A stretch of 64,000 bases of DNA from positions 806,001 to 870,000 of the forward strand of contig NZ_JAIVAC010000001.1 of the NCBI RefSeq assembly GCF_020171655.1. Direction: 5' to 3'. The notes under the pieces were generated by a model. That model saw only the letters and a program-made list of their open reading frames with translations, did no database searches and was not told the DNA's origin. This DNA is from Exiguobacterium aestuarii (lineage in GTDB: Bacteria; Bacillota; Bacilli; Exiguobacteriales; Exiguobacteriaceae). The first letter of the stretch is position 1. Each line of letters starts with the position of its first letter. The translations under genes and the position numbers were made by a program. Positions 8,855 through 17,249 of the stretch are shown here, piece by piece.

Positions 8855-9763
8855 TTACACCTCTGATGGGACCGGGATGGTCTCGAGTACTGATTTGATC
8901 AGCTTCGTCGGCTTCGTCTTCAAGGAAGCTTCGACAGTCAAGACGATTCGGTGTCCTAGAATCGGAAGAGCGAGCGCTCGGATGTCTTCTGGCGAAACGA
9001 AGTCTCGTCCTTCCATATAGGCATGTGCCCGAGCCGCCATCGTATAGGCAAGGGTCGCCCGCGGACTCGGACCCACCTCGATATCCCGGTGGTGACGGAG
9101 TGACTCCATCAAATCGAGGAGATAGTCCTCCATCGCCTCATGGAACTTCACGTCGCGTACTGCTTGTTGCATCTTCAACAGCTCGTCACGTTGAAGCGAG
9201 AATGGCTCCGTCGACAAATGCTCGTTCCGAATCAAACGACGCTCTGAATCCCGTGACAGGGGAGCGAGTGTCAATTTAAACAGAAAACGATCCAATTGTG
9301 CTTGTGGAAGCGGAAATGTCCCTTGCCCGTCGAACGGGTTTTGTGTAGCAATCATAAAGAACGGTTCCGGTAACTGAAGTGACACTTCCCCGAGGGTCAC
9401 TTGACGTTCTTGCATCGCCTCAAGTAAGGCCGATTGCGTACGCGGTGTCGTCCGGTTGATCTCATCGACGAGAAGAATTGATGTAAAAATAGGTCCCGTC
9501 CGACGTTCAAACGCTCCCGTCGTCGGATTGAACAATTCCATTCCTAAAATGTCACTTGGTAATGTATCCGGCGTACATTGGACACGCTGAAACGTCGCCG
9601 ATACAGAACTCGCGAGACTTCGGGCGAGAGTCGTTTTCCCTGTTCCTGGACGGTCTTCCAGTAACACGTGTCCTCCTGATAATAATGCAATCGAGGCAAG
9701 CTTGATTGCTTTTGATTGCCCGATGACTTGATCATTTAAATGTGAAACCCATGGATGCACCAT
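8855..9763 (-). CDS. MoxR family AAA+ ATPase
   Basis: 302 residues, typical for the family. Walker A is DRPGTGKTTLA near 38-48 and Walker B is ILLVDEINR near 97. Sensor 1 is ATQNPFDGQGTFPLPQAQLDRF, with the MoxR pattern PLPQAQLDRF, and a GPSPRATLA motif follows near 230. It is a chaperone-like ATPase acting with the downstream DUF58 protein. It is the first gene of a three-gene operon; the ribosome site is AGGGGG. Confidence 0.92.
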   Translation of the reverse strand: MVHPWVSHLNDQVIGQSKAIKLASIALLSGGHVLLEDRPGTGKTTLARSLASSVSATFQRVQCTPDTLPSDILGMELFNPTTGAFERRTGPIFTSILLVDEINRTTPRTQSALLEAMQERQVTLGEVSLQLPEPFFMIATQNPFDGQGTFPLPQAQLDRFLFKLTLAPLSRDSERRLIRNEHLSTEPFSLQRDELLKMQQAVRDVKFHEAMEDYLLDLMESLRHHRDIEVGPSPRATLAYTMAARAHAYMEGRDFVSPEDIRALALPILGHRIVLTVEASLKTKPTKLIKSVLETIPVPSEV

Positions 9764-9849
9764 TCAAAATCCCCCTATATTTTTCTGATAATTAAGAAAA
9801 TCATAGCATAATCGACGATTGAGGTGTGCGGAAAATCCAACGATAATCT

Positions 9850-9881
9850 AAAAAAGACCGACCGGCATCAGCCAGTCAGTC
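9850..9881 (-). terminator. terminator of the amino-acid transporter operon
   Basis: GACTGACTGG pairs with CCGGTCGGTC through G-U wobbles, followed by six T on the minus strand. It overlaps the stop codon of the permease gene. Confidence 0.75.
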
Positions 9882-10578
9882 AACGTTTTGGGGAATCTAA
9901 ATATCGTTCAAAATGACGTTCGAGCCACTCTTGGAAAAACGACATGAACGTACAAATCGCCCAGTAAATCAATGCCACGACGATATAGACCGTCATATAA
10001 TCAAACTCACGACCCCCGACGATTTTTGCTTTATTGAAGATCTCCGGAACAGTGATCATCGCCGCGAGAGAACTCGCTTTGATCAAATCGAGAAAGACGT
10101 TCGAGAGCGGGGGAAGGGCAATCCGTGTCGCCTGAGGTAGGATGACACCTTTGAGCGTCAACCATTTCCCCATCCCGAGCGAACGGGCCGCTTCCACCTG
10201 TCCGTCATCAACCGCACGAATCGACGAGCGGATAATCTCGGCGATATAGGCGGCAGAGTTCAAACTAAACCCGAGAATGGCTGCCGTCAATGCGGCAAAC
10301 TCAATGCCGATGAACGGGAATCCGGAATAGAGGATGAACAAGATGATCAGAATGGGCACACCACGCATGAACGAGATATAAAATGTCGATGGATAGCGGA
10401 GGAGTCGCGTCGGAGACAACTTCCCAAGCGCCAATATCAGACCAAGCACAAGACCGAAAAACATGCTCGTAAAGGAAATCCAAAGCGTGTTCGGTAATCC
10501 GCCTAACAGATAAGGGAACGACTCGATGGCTAGGTCTACGTCAAAGATGGCGTCCCATTTGATGTCTGAGAACGTCAT
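9880..10578 (-). CDS. amino-acid ABC transporter permease
   Basis: 232 residues with about five membrane helices. It begins like the HisM/GlnP family (GLPNTLWISFTSMFFGLVLG). The EAA loop, EAARSLGMGKWLTLKGVILPQATRIALPP, contacts the ATPase. It carries polar amino acids or cystine together with the upstream binding protein, which ends 9 bp before it. No ATP-binding subunit gene is adjacent, so the ATPase must be encoded elsewhere or shared. Confidence 0.9.
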   Translation of the reverse strand: MTFSDIKWDAIFDVDLAIESFPYLLGGLPNTLWISFTSMFFGLVLGLILALGKLSPTRLLRYPSTFYISFMRGVPILIILFILYSGFPFIGIEFAALTAAILGFSLNSAAYIAEIIRSSIRAVDDGQVEAARSLGMGKWLTLKGVILPQATRIALPPLSNVFLDLIKASSLAAMITVPEIFNKAKIVGGREFDYMTVYIVVALIYWAICTFMSFFQEWLERHFERYLDSPKR

Positions 10579-10587
10579 ATCATTTCC

Positions 10588-11436
10588 TTACTTCGTCTCG
10601 ACGATTGTCGCGTCCACATCAGGTTCAACCGAGACGTCGGCCCCGTTGTAGAATTGCTCTGACAACTCTTTGACCGTACCGTCCTCGAGCATCTCTTCTA
10701 ATACACGGTCGATATTCTCTTGAAGCTCGTCGTTTTCGTTATCCATCAAGAATGCGACTTCTTGCGGGTTATAAGCGATATCAGGGTGAATCGTGATATC
10801 AAACTCTGGGAAGAAGGCGAGAGCTAGTGTTTGAAGATAGTAATCGTTCAAGATGACATCGGTACGTCCTGTCGAGACGTCACGCAAGTACTGGTCGTTC
10901 GTCGCGTTGTCGTAGATGACTTCTTCAGCTCCGTATTGACGTGCCACATCCATGAAGACGGTCGTCGCTTCACCAGCGGCTTTTTTGCCTTTCAAGTCTT
11001 CAAGCGATTCAATGCCTGAAAGGTCACTCTTGCGAACGATGGCTGTTCCGTATGTGTATTTATACGGTTTAGAGAAAGCAAACTTTTCCTTACGGTCTTC
11101 GGTGACCGAGATATCATTAGCTGCTACGTCGATTTGACCGTTTTGAACGCTTGTCAACATGTTGTCAAACGCCATTTCTTTGAACTCGACTTCAAGCTCG
11201 AGGCGCTTCGCGATCTCTTTCATGAGTTCCACGTCAAAACCTGTCAACGTATCACTCTCTTCTTCACGGAAAGAAGCGGGGTAGAGCGTACCAGCTGTTC
11301 CGACTGTCAATGTTCCTTCTTCTTGAATTTTTTCCCAATGTGTAATATTTGCTTGATTCGTGCTATCATCACCACAAGCGGCAAGTGGGATTGCAAAAAA
11401 CAATGTTGCTGCCAAACCTTTTGTTGTTCGTTTCAC
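10588..11436 (-). CDS. amino-acid ABC transporter substrate-binding lipoprotein
   Basis: 282 residues from GTG at 11436 behind AAGGAGG. The lipobox is IPLAAC, so the mature protein is anchored on the outer face of the membrane. It is a family 3 solute-binding protein with GFDVELMKEIAKRLELEVEFKEMAFDNML and NDISVTEDRKEKFAFSKPY, close to cystine or polar amino-acid binders of the TcyA type. First gene of a two-gene operon with the permease. Confidence 0.9.
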   Translation of the reverse strand: MKRTTKGLAATLFFAIPLAACGDDSTNQANITHWEKIQEEGTLTVGTAGTLYPASFREEESDTLTGFDVELMKEIAKRLELEVEFKEMAFDNMLTSVQNGQIDVAANDISVTEDRKEKFAFSKPYKYTYGTAIVRKSDLSGIESLEDLKGKKAAGEATTVFMDVARQYGAEEVIYDNATNDQYLRDVSTGRTDVILNDYYLQTLALAFFPEFDITIHPDIAYNPQEVAFLMDNENDELQENIDRVLEEMLEDGTVKELSEQFYNGADVSVEPDVDATIVETK

Positions 11437-11677
11437 AAGAATTCCTCCTTAGATGCTTCATCTGTCTAAAAATAGCATGACTTCAGCGGTCTAGCAACTG
11501 TGAGTTACAGATTGAACAGCTTTAAGACATAATTGAAACGTTTATTCATAAAGCGCTATCATTCCGTTGAATGCGAAATTCATTTCTATAATACAGATAT
11601 CACTGATTAATGAAACAGGTTTTCAACTGACATAACAACTAGGTTAATCGAAATGAACAAATGGAGGTAATCTTATT

Positions 11678-11728
11678 ATGAAAAGAGGTGGAACGGATGA
11701 GTCGTATTCAACTAAATGTACTAAATGA
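11678..11728 (+). other. short ORF overlapping the satA-like start
   Basis: ATG at 11678 follows GGAGG by about 10 nt and opens a 16-codon frame that stops at 11726, inside the following gene and out of frame with it. The acetyltransferase start has its own weaker site within this ORF. It may be a coupling uORF or simply chance. Confidence 0.3.
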
Positions 11729-12250
11729 GTCACTTATCAATCAAGTGAATGACGCGAATGACCCATTTCCAATCATCGGTCGAATCATCCCAAGTTATAT
11801 GAACGGAGAATGGACATATGTAGAAGAACTTTATGATAACAGAAACGAAATATCATTCCCAGACGATCAGATTGATTGGCGACATTACATGGAACGAGAC
11901 AATCGCGTCGTATATTTAGCGATGGACAATGATGAATGTGTCGGGCAAATCCGGCTCGTGAAGGATTGGAATCGGTTTGCATACATAGAAAACATTGCGG
12001 TCAGAAAGACACACCGTAAACTAGGAATTGGACGAATGCTCCTTGTGACGGCAGAAAGATGGGCTAAAGAGAGAGACTTGACTGGATTATCTCTTGAGGC
12101 ACAGAACGATAACTTGATTGCATGTCGCTTTTATAGAAAAGAGGGATTCCAACTCGGAGGAGTCGATACAATGAAACAACACGCGAATCCACAGATTGAT
12201 TTGACCTTGTATTGGTACAAGATTTTCGAAGAAGGGGGCAATCATAAATA

Positions 12251-12251
<1 letters not shown>
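11697..12251 (+). CDS. satA: SatA-like N-acetyltransferase (GNAT)
   Basis: 184 residues from the ATG at 11697, with AGAGGTGG 5 nt upstream; an in-frame GTG at 11688 is the alternative. It shows the streptothricin acetyltransferase layout of B. subtilis SatA/YyaR: FPIIGRIIPSYMNGEWTYVEE near the start, the acetyl-CoA loop RKLGIGRMLL, then LSLEAQNDNLIACRFYRKEGFQLGGVDTM and the C-terminal LYWYKIF. The family acetylates streptothricin; that this protein does so is inferred from similarity. Confidence 0.75.
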
Positions 12252-12309
<58 letters not shown>

Positions 12310-12311
12310 AG

Positions 12312-12354
<43 letters not shown>

Positions 12355-12361
12355 TAGAAAT

Positions 12362-12814
12362 TTAAGAAGAGTGTGTATATCGAATTAATGTGACACCGGG
12401 TTCTGGTTCAAATTCAGTACTTCGCACAAATCCGAGTTTCGTATATAGACGCTTGGCGGGCCCGTTATGTTTGCCCGTATGCACGTATACGAGCTGTCCT
12501 TTATGAATACTCAACACGTGCTCAAGTAGCGTCGTCGCCAGTCTCGCCCGGAAATATGTCGGATCAATACAAAGCTTTGTGATCTCCACCGTGTTTTCGG
12601 ATGCTTCAATGGTGACAAATCCAATCAACCGCTCCTCGACATACAATCCATAGCTCGTACCTGGCAAGTTTTGAATGACATCAATCGTCTCATATCGTGC
12701 CGGAATTTCGTCAAATCCGAGCAATTCCGCTTCAACGGCATATGCATTCCGCTGAATCTCGAGCATCTGCTGTGCCTGTTCGAATTGATGGATCGGGATT
12801 TCTTTTAGTTGCAT
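12362..12814 (-). CDS. GNAT family N-acetyltransferase
   Basis: 150 residues with the GNAT fold order: an N-terminal Gln-rich helix, VTIEASENTVEITKLCIDPTYFRARLATTLLEH (acetyl-CoA region with a degenerate RxxxxA/G loop) and the terminal AKRLYTKLGFV motif. The substrate is unknown. It is the last gene of the NUDIX-MBL-GNAT operon, 15 bp after the MBL gene, with GGAGGG before its ATG. Confidence 0.85.
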   Translation of the reverse strand: MQLKEIPIHQFEQAQQMLEIQRNAYAVEAELLGFDEIPARYETIDVIQNLPGTSYGLYVEERLIGFVTIEASENTVEITKLCIDPTYFRARLATTLLEHVLSIHKGQLVYVHTGKHNGPAKRLYTKLGFVRSTEFEPEPGVTLIRYTHSS

Positions 12815-12829
12815 CGTCTCATCCCTCCA

Positions 12830-13543
12830 TTATCGAGTAAACTTCCTTGCCTGTTTGCGTTTCGCCCGCTTCAATGCCAAATAGAGACGGTGTGTCCCTT
12901 TGAGTGGCGGACCATGCCCGACAAAAGTCAGGAGTGGTGACAAATCGACCAGCCGCTCCGCACTCCCTACAGCAACGGATCGGTTCCATGTCGCAAGACC
13001 AGGTAGCGGGAACAACGGACGGACGTCCCCCGCCACTGCTGCCCCTCCTTGCGACTGAAAAGCGTCTCCGGCGAATAACATCCGATTCGTTTCATCGTAA
13101 AATGCAATTGATCCTGGTGTATGACCGCTTGCTGCAAGAACACGTAGACCGAATAGCCGCTCCCCGGGATCTAACAACGTATCTGGTGTAGAACGGATCG
13201 TCGGCAAGGAACCCCGTATCTTGTGCTCTTCTTCCTCATCTAGTGAACGGTCTCCAGATAGTAAGCGGGCATCACGCCGGGAAATGAACAGTTCTGCGAG
13301 TGGATGCTCCGCTTTGATGGCATCTACCCCGCCGACATGGTCTCCGTGGGCATGCGTCAATAAAATGGCAAGGAGCGGTTTGTCGAGTTCTTCAATATAC
13401 GTCAGAATATGTGCCGCATTCCGTTTTAGCGCCGTGTCTATCAAGACGAGCCCGAGTTCATGTTCGATCAGCTGGACGTTGATCGGAAGAACGGGAGCGT
13501 AAAAGGTTAGTTGGTGGATATGTCCGTATCGTCTCACTTTCAT
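12830..13543 (-). CDS. MBL-fold metallo-hydrolase
   Basis: 237 residues from the ATG at 13543, 8 nt after GGAGG; a TTG one codon earlier is possible. The metal motif LTHAHGDHVGG is near residue 62-72. Further ligands are ASGHTPGS, the Asp in LFAGDAF and a late VGHGPPL. This is a zinc hydrolase of the glyoxalase II-like family; the substrate cannot be read. Middle gene of the operon. Confidence 0.88.
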   Translation of the reverse strand: MKVRRYGHIHQLTFYAPVLPINVQLIEHELGLVLIDTALKRNAAHILTYIEELDKPLLAILLTHAHGDHVGGVDAIKAEHPLAELFISRRDARLLSGDRSLDEEEEHKIRGSLPTIRSTPDTLLDPGERLFGLRVLAASGHTPGSIAFYDETNRMLFAGDAFQSQGGAAVAGDVRPLFPLPGLATWNRSVAVGSAERLVDLSPLLTFVGHGPPLKGTHRLYLALKRAKRKQARKFTR

Positions 13544-13555
13544 CAAAAAATCCTC

Positions 13556-14173
13556 CTAATCGAATAAGGTGGTCCAGTCATCTTCTTGCCAGTGCGCGTC
13601 GAAGCACATATGAATCTGTTCGAGCGTGTTTCTGGCAAGGGAGAGCTCTGGTAAATGGTCGCGTTCAAAGAATCCGACATCCGTCGTCTCTACGCCGGCA
13701 GCACCTTCCCCGTCACCGATCAATGCACACTCGATGAAGAGTTTGTAATAGTGCTCAGAAAGTGGCGGGTGTGGATGTTCATGCATATCAAATAAGGCGA
13801 GTAAACGCACCGGTATCACATCCAAGCCGGCCTCTTCTTCTACTTCTTTGATGATATTTGCAGCAGGAGAACGGTTTACCTCACAGAAACCACCTGGTAG
13901 TGTCCATAACCCGTCCGACCGCTCCTTGACGAGTAACAATCGGTCCCCTTTGAAAACGACGCCTCGTACATCGAGCTTCGGTGTCGGATACCCTTGAACA
14001 TGGGTCAATTGAGAGATGGCCTCGTTCGGTAAGTCTGAATGTCGTTCATACATCTCTTTTGCGATTTCTTGGAGTTCTTCATATCGTTCTCGGTCATATT
14101 GATCATGTGTGAACGTCAGACCGGCCTGAGACAGCGCCTGAATCCGTTTCGCCCACGTCAGCCATTGAGACAT
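13556..14173 (-). CDS. NUDIX hydrolase with N-terminal Nudix_N domain
   Basis: 205 residues from the ATG at 14173 behind GGGGGA; an upstream in-frame ATG has no ribosome site. The first ~60 residues (WAKRIQALSQAGLTF...) match the helical N-terminal domain of YjhB-type NUDIX proteins. The NUDIX box is GGFCEVNRSPAANIIKEVEE followed by EAG, with Lys in place of the first Arg of the REUXEE core. It is a nucleoside diphosphate-linked hydrolase, first gene of a three-gene operon. Confidence 0.87.
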   Translation of the reverse strand: MSQWLTWAKRIQALSQAGLTFTHDQYDRERYEELQEIAKEMYERHSDLPNEAISQLTHVQGYPTPKLDVRGVVFKGDRLLLVKERSDGLWTLPGGFCEVNRSPAANIIKEVEEEAGLDVIPVRLLALFDMHEHPHPPLSEHYYKLFIECALIGDGEGAAGVETTDVGFFERDHLPELSLARNTLEQIHMCFDAHWQEDDWTTLFD

Positions 14174-14302
14174 ATAGATCCCCCTATCATTTGTCCTACA
14201 TATTTCTTTCGGCAAATCGTCACGTTCTCCTTTTTAGATTTACATTCCCCTAAGACTCGAACAAGTCACGTATACTGAAAGTAAACAGAAAAGAGGTGCA
14301 GC

Positions 14303-14809
14303 ATGAATCGTTATGAACTGACTCATTTCAAAGAAACTTTGTTACATTATTCAGAACCTGACTTACGGTATAAATGCTCCCCTGCGATTTGGTCAATTGG
14401 TCAGATGTACGATCATATCATGTTGGTCGCGAATGAGTATTTAGATGAAGTCGACCATTGTCTTCAAGAAGACGGTCAACTCGGTGGAGAGAAGACACCA
14501 TTTGGGGAGAAGTTGTTTCGAGAAGGTGGATTTCCTCCAATCAAAATCGAGCTCCCTCCCGAGATGAACCAACCTCCGAACAATACCGATACGAATGAGC
14601 AGTTACTCGAGCGGATGACCACCTTGATTTCAAGGATGGATGCGTTAGAAGCCCGTTTAGGGGACGCCACAGACGATCGGAAGACCTTTCACGGTGGGTT
14701 CGGCTGGTTGAATGCGAGAGAGTGGTTCGAGCTTGTCGAGATGCATACACGGCATCACCGTCGACAGCAACAAGAACTAGAAGGATGGCTAACACAAAAA
14801 GACCTGTGA
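14303..14809 (+). CDS. DinB family protein
   Basis: 168 residues forming a four-helix bundle of the DinB/YfiT type. Metal-binding His are in WSIGQMYDHIM (near 38-46) and ELVEMHTRHHRRQ (near 145-155). The family includes metal-dependent thiol transferases and many uncharacterised stress proteins. The ribosome site is AGAGGTG. It converges on parC. Confidence 0.8.
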   Translation: MNRYELTHFKETLLHYSEPDLRYKCSPAIWSIGQMYDHIMLVANEYLDEVDHCLQEDGQLGGEKTPFGEKLFREGGFPPIKIELPPEMNQPPNNTDTNEQLLERMTTLISRMDALEARLGDATDDRKTFHGGFGWLNAREWFELVEMHTRHHRRQQQELEGWLTQKDL

Positions 14810-14839
14810 GCGGCGATTATGCCGATCGACAGGTCTTTT
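14796..14839. terminator. bidirectional terminator between dinB-like gene and parC
   Basis: AAAAAGACCTGT and ACAGGTCTTTT form the outer stem, with CGGC/GCCG inside. It lies between converging genes and overlaps the last codons of the DinB gene. Confidence 0.85.
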
Positions 14840-14841
14840 CT

Positions 14842-17247
14842 TTAATCGAGATACACGTCCTCGATCTCACCGAATGAATCTTCGTCGAAGACGAACGACC
14901 CGTTGGCGTAGCGATCAAGTAGCGTGAGCGTTTTTGTCTTCACTTGTTTTGCTTTCTCTTTTCCGACGATATGCAAGGTCTCATCCCCATGTACAGGGAG
15001 CACACGACGAATCTGGTGCGGTTTAGATTTGACTTCACGAATGAGCATCGTTCCGCGGAGGTTGCGGTTCGTGCAATCGAACTGGTCTTCAAGTTTCATC
15101 TTCTTGACCGCTCCACGCTGCGTCACGAGAACGAATAACGGCGGCGTGAAGAACGAGAAGGCATCGGCGACGACGTCTCCGTCTTTCAAGTTCATCGCTT
15201 TCACACCGGCTGCCCGCTGTCCGACGACCGGGACGTCATCCTCTTTGAACCAGAGCCCGTATCCACGCTCTGAGACGAGGAACAACTGTCCAGGACCGTC
15301 ACTGATCCCTGCGAAGACAACCTCATCGTCACCTTTTAGCTTCAAGGCCATGAGCGGCTTCGACTTCCGCTGCGCGTCATAGTCGCGTAACGGCGTACGT
15401 TTGACCATTCCGTCTTTTGTCACGAAGAGGCAATGAGCGTCCGTCTCGAAAGTCGAGACAACATCTGCCGAGATGACCTGTTCCCCTTCGATCGGGACGA
15501 GGTTGGCGACATGCTGACCGGCATCCTTCCACTTCGACTCAGGGATCTGATGGATTGGGATGAGGAGGTAGCTTCCTTTGTTCGTCCAGACGAGCAAGTG
15601 GTCTGTCGTCATCGCTTGTGTCGTGAGGAGAGGACGGTCCTTCTCCTTCATCTCCGGCAAGACGTCACTTGAGGCGCCATATGAGCGCATCGAGGCACGT
15701 TTGACGTATCCGTCACGGCTGACGAAGACCATCGTCTCTTCAACGGCAATCATGACTTCCGTCTTCAGCTTCAGTTCTTCGACTTCCGACTCGATGACCG
15801 AACGACGGTCATCCCCGAACTCATCACGCAGCGCCGTGAGTTCTTTCACGATCAACTTCCGTTTCGTCGCATCCACGTCAAGGATGTTCGAGAGGCGAGC
15901 GATCTCTTTTTGGAGCGCCTTTGCTTCTTTTTGCAATTCGACGATGTCCGTGTTCGTGAGTCGGTACAATTGGAGCATGACGACCGCTTCGGCCTGGCGT
16001 TCTGTGAACGAGAACCGCTCCATCAGTTTCTTCTTCGCGTCCGCTTTATCTTTCGCGGAACGGATCAATTCAAGCGTCTCATCGAGGACCGAGATGGCTT
16101 GCTCCAAGGCATCAACGATTTCGGCCCGTTTTTTCGCCTGTTCGAGTTCGAACGTCGTGCGGCGTGTGACCACTTCTTCGACGTGCTTCAAATAGGCGTC
16201 GATGACCGGGATGATGCCCATCTGTTTTGGTGTCCGGTTCACGATGGAGACCATATTGTAGTTATAGGCGAGCTGCAGGTCCGTATGCTTCAAGAAGAAG
16301 TGAAGGACACCTTCCGCGTCTGCCTCTTTCTTCAATTCGATGACGACACGAAGGCCGGTCCGGTCCGTCTCATCACGGACTTCCGCGACACCTTCGACCT
16401 TTTTGTCGAGACGGAGCTCTTCCATTTTTTTGACGAGGTTCGCCTTGTTCACTTCATAAGGGAGTTCGGTGATCGTGATCTGTTCACGGCCACCTTTTAG
16501 CTGCTCAATCTCTGATTTCGCGCGGATGATGACCTTACCCTTGCCGGTTTCAAACGCCTTTAGGATGCCTTCTTTCCCCATGACCGTCCCTCCGGTAGGA
16601 AAGTCAGGTCCTGTGACATACTCGATGGCGTCTTTCGCCGTATCGACCTGACCTTTCAGGCGTGCGATGGCGAGGTTGAGCACTTCCGTCAAGTTATGCG
16701 GCGGGATTTCTGTCGCATAACCCGCTGAGATCCCTGTCGTCCCGTTCATGAGCAAGTTCGGGAGGAGTGACGGCAAGACGAGCGGCTCCTCCGTCGAATC
16801 ATCAAAGTTCGGCGTATAGTCGACCGTATTCTTCGCGATCGACGTCAGCATCACCCCAGCAATCTTCGAGAGACGGGCTTCTGTATAACGCATGGCCGCT
16901 GCCGGGTCACCGTCCATCGACCCGTTGTTCCCATGCATGTCGATGAGCGGATAGCGTAGTTTCCAGTCCTGAGAGAGACGTACCATCGCCTCATAGACGG
17001 ACGAGTCACCATGCGGGTGATAGTTCCCGATGACGTTCCCGACCGTCTTCGCAGACTTCCGGTACGGCTTATCGTTCGTATTCCCCTCATGGTGCATCGC
17101 ATAAAGGATACGACGTTGTACGGGCTTGAGCCCGTCGCGTGCGTCCGGCAAGGCACGGTCTTGAATGATATATTTTGAATAACGCCCGAACCGGTCACCG
17201 ACGACCTGTTCGAGAGATAAGTTTAAAATGTGTTGAATCGTCGACAT
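14842..17247 (-). CDS. parC: DNA topoisomerase IV subunit A
   Basis: 801 residues, normal for Gram-positive ParC. The catalytic Tyr is Y121 in AAMRYTEARLS. The quinolone region NYHPHGDSSVYEAM has the common Ser82 and Glu86, the sensitive configuration. The breakage-reunion domain is followed by a C-terminal beta-pinwheel. It decatenates sister chromosomes as a ParC2ParE2 complex. parE ends 2 bp before its start, and GAGGAAGTG is its ribosome site. Confidence 0.97.
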   Translation of the reverse strand: MSTIQHILNLSLEQVVGDRFGRYSKYIIQDRALPDARDGLKPVQRRILYAMHHEGNTNDKPYRKSAKTVGNVIGNYHPHGDSSVYEAMVRLSQDWKLRYPLIDMHGNNGSMDGDPAAAMRYTEARLSKIAGVMLTSIAKNTVDYTPNFDDSTEEPLVLPSLLPNLLMNGTTGISAGYATEIPPHNLTEVLNLAIARLKGQVDTAKDAIEYVTGPDFPTGGTVMGKEGILKAFETGKGKVIIRAKSEIEQLKGGREQITITELPYEVNKANLVKKMEELRLDKKVEGVAEVRDETDRTGLRVVIELKKEADAEGVLHFFLKHTDLQLAYNYNMVSIVNRTPKQMGIIPVIDAYLKHVEEVVTRRTTFELEQAKKRAEIVDALEQAISVLDETLELIRSAKDKADAKKKLMERFSFTERQAEAVVMLQLYRLTNTDIVELQKEAKALQKEIARLSNILDVDATKRKLIVKELTALRDEFGDDRRSVIESEVEELKLKTEVMIAVEETMVFVSRDGYVKRASMRSYGASSDVLPEMKEKDRPLLTTQAMTTDHLLVWTNKGSYLLIPIHQIPESKWKDAGQHVANLVPIEGEQVISADVVSTFETDAHCLFVTKDGMVKRTPLRDYDAQRKSKPLMALKLKGDDEVVFAGISDGPGQLFLVSERGYGLWFKEDDVPVVGQRAAGVKAMNLKDGDVVADAFSFFTPPLFVLVTQRGAVKKMKLEDQFDCTNRNLRGTMLIREVKSKPHQIRRVLPVHGDETLHIVGKEKAKQVKTKTLTLLDRYANGSFVFDEDSFGEIEDVYLD

Positions 17248-17249
17248 CG

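Noticed and set aside
15578-16500. Long open frames on the plus strand opposite parC
   Set aside because: They are antisense to a clearly conserved topoisomerase gene and show no domain; high GC third positions keep such frames open.
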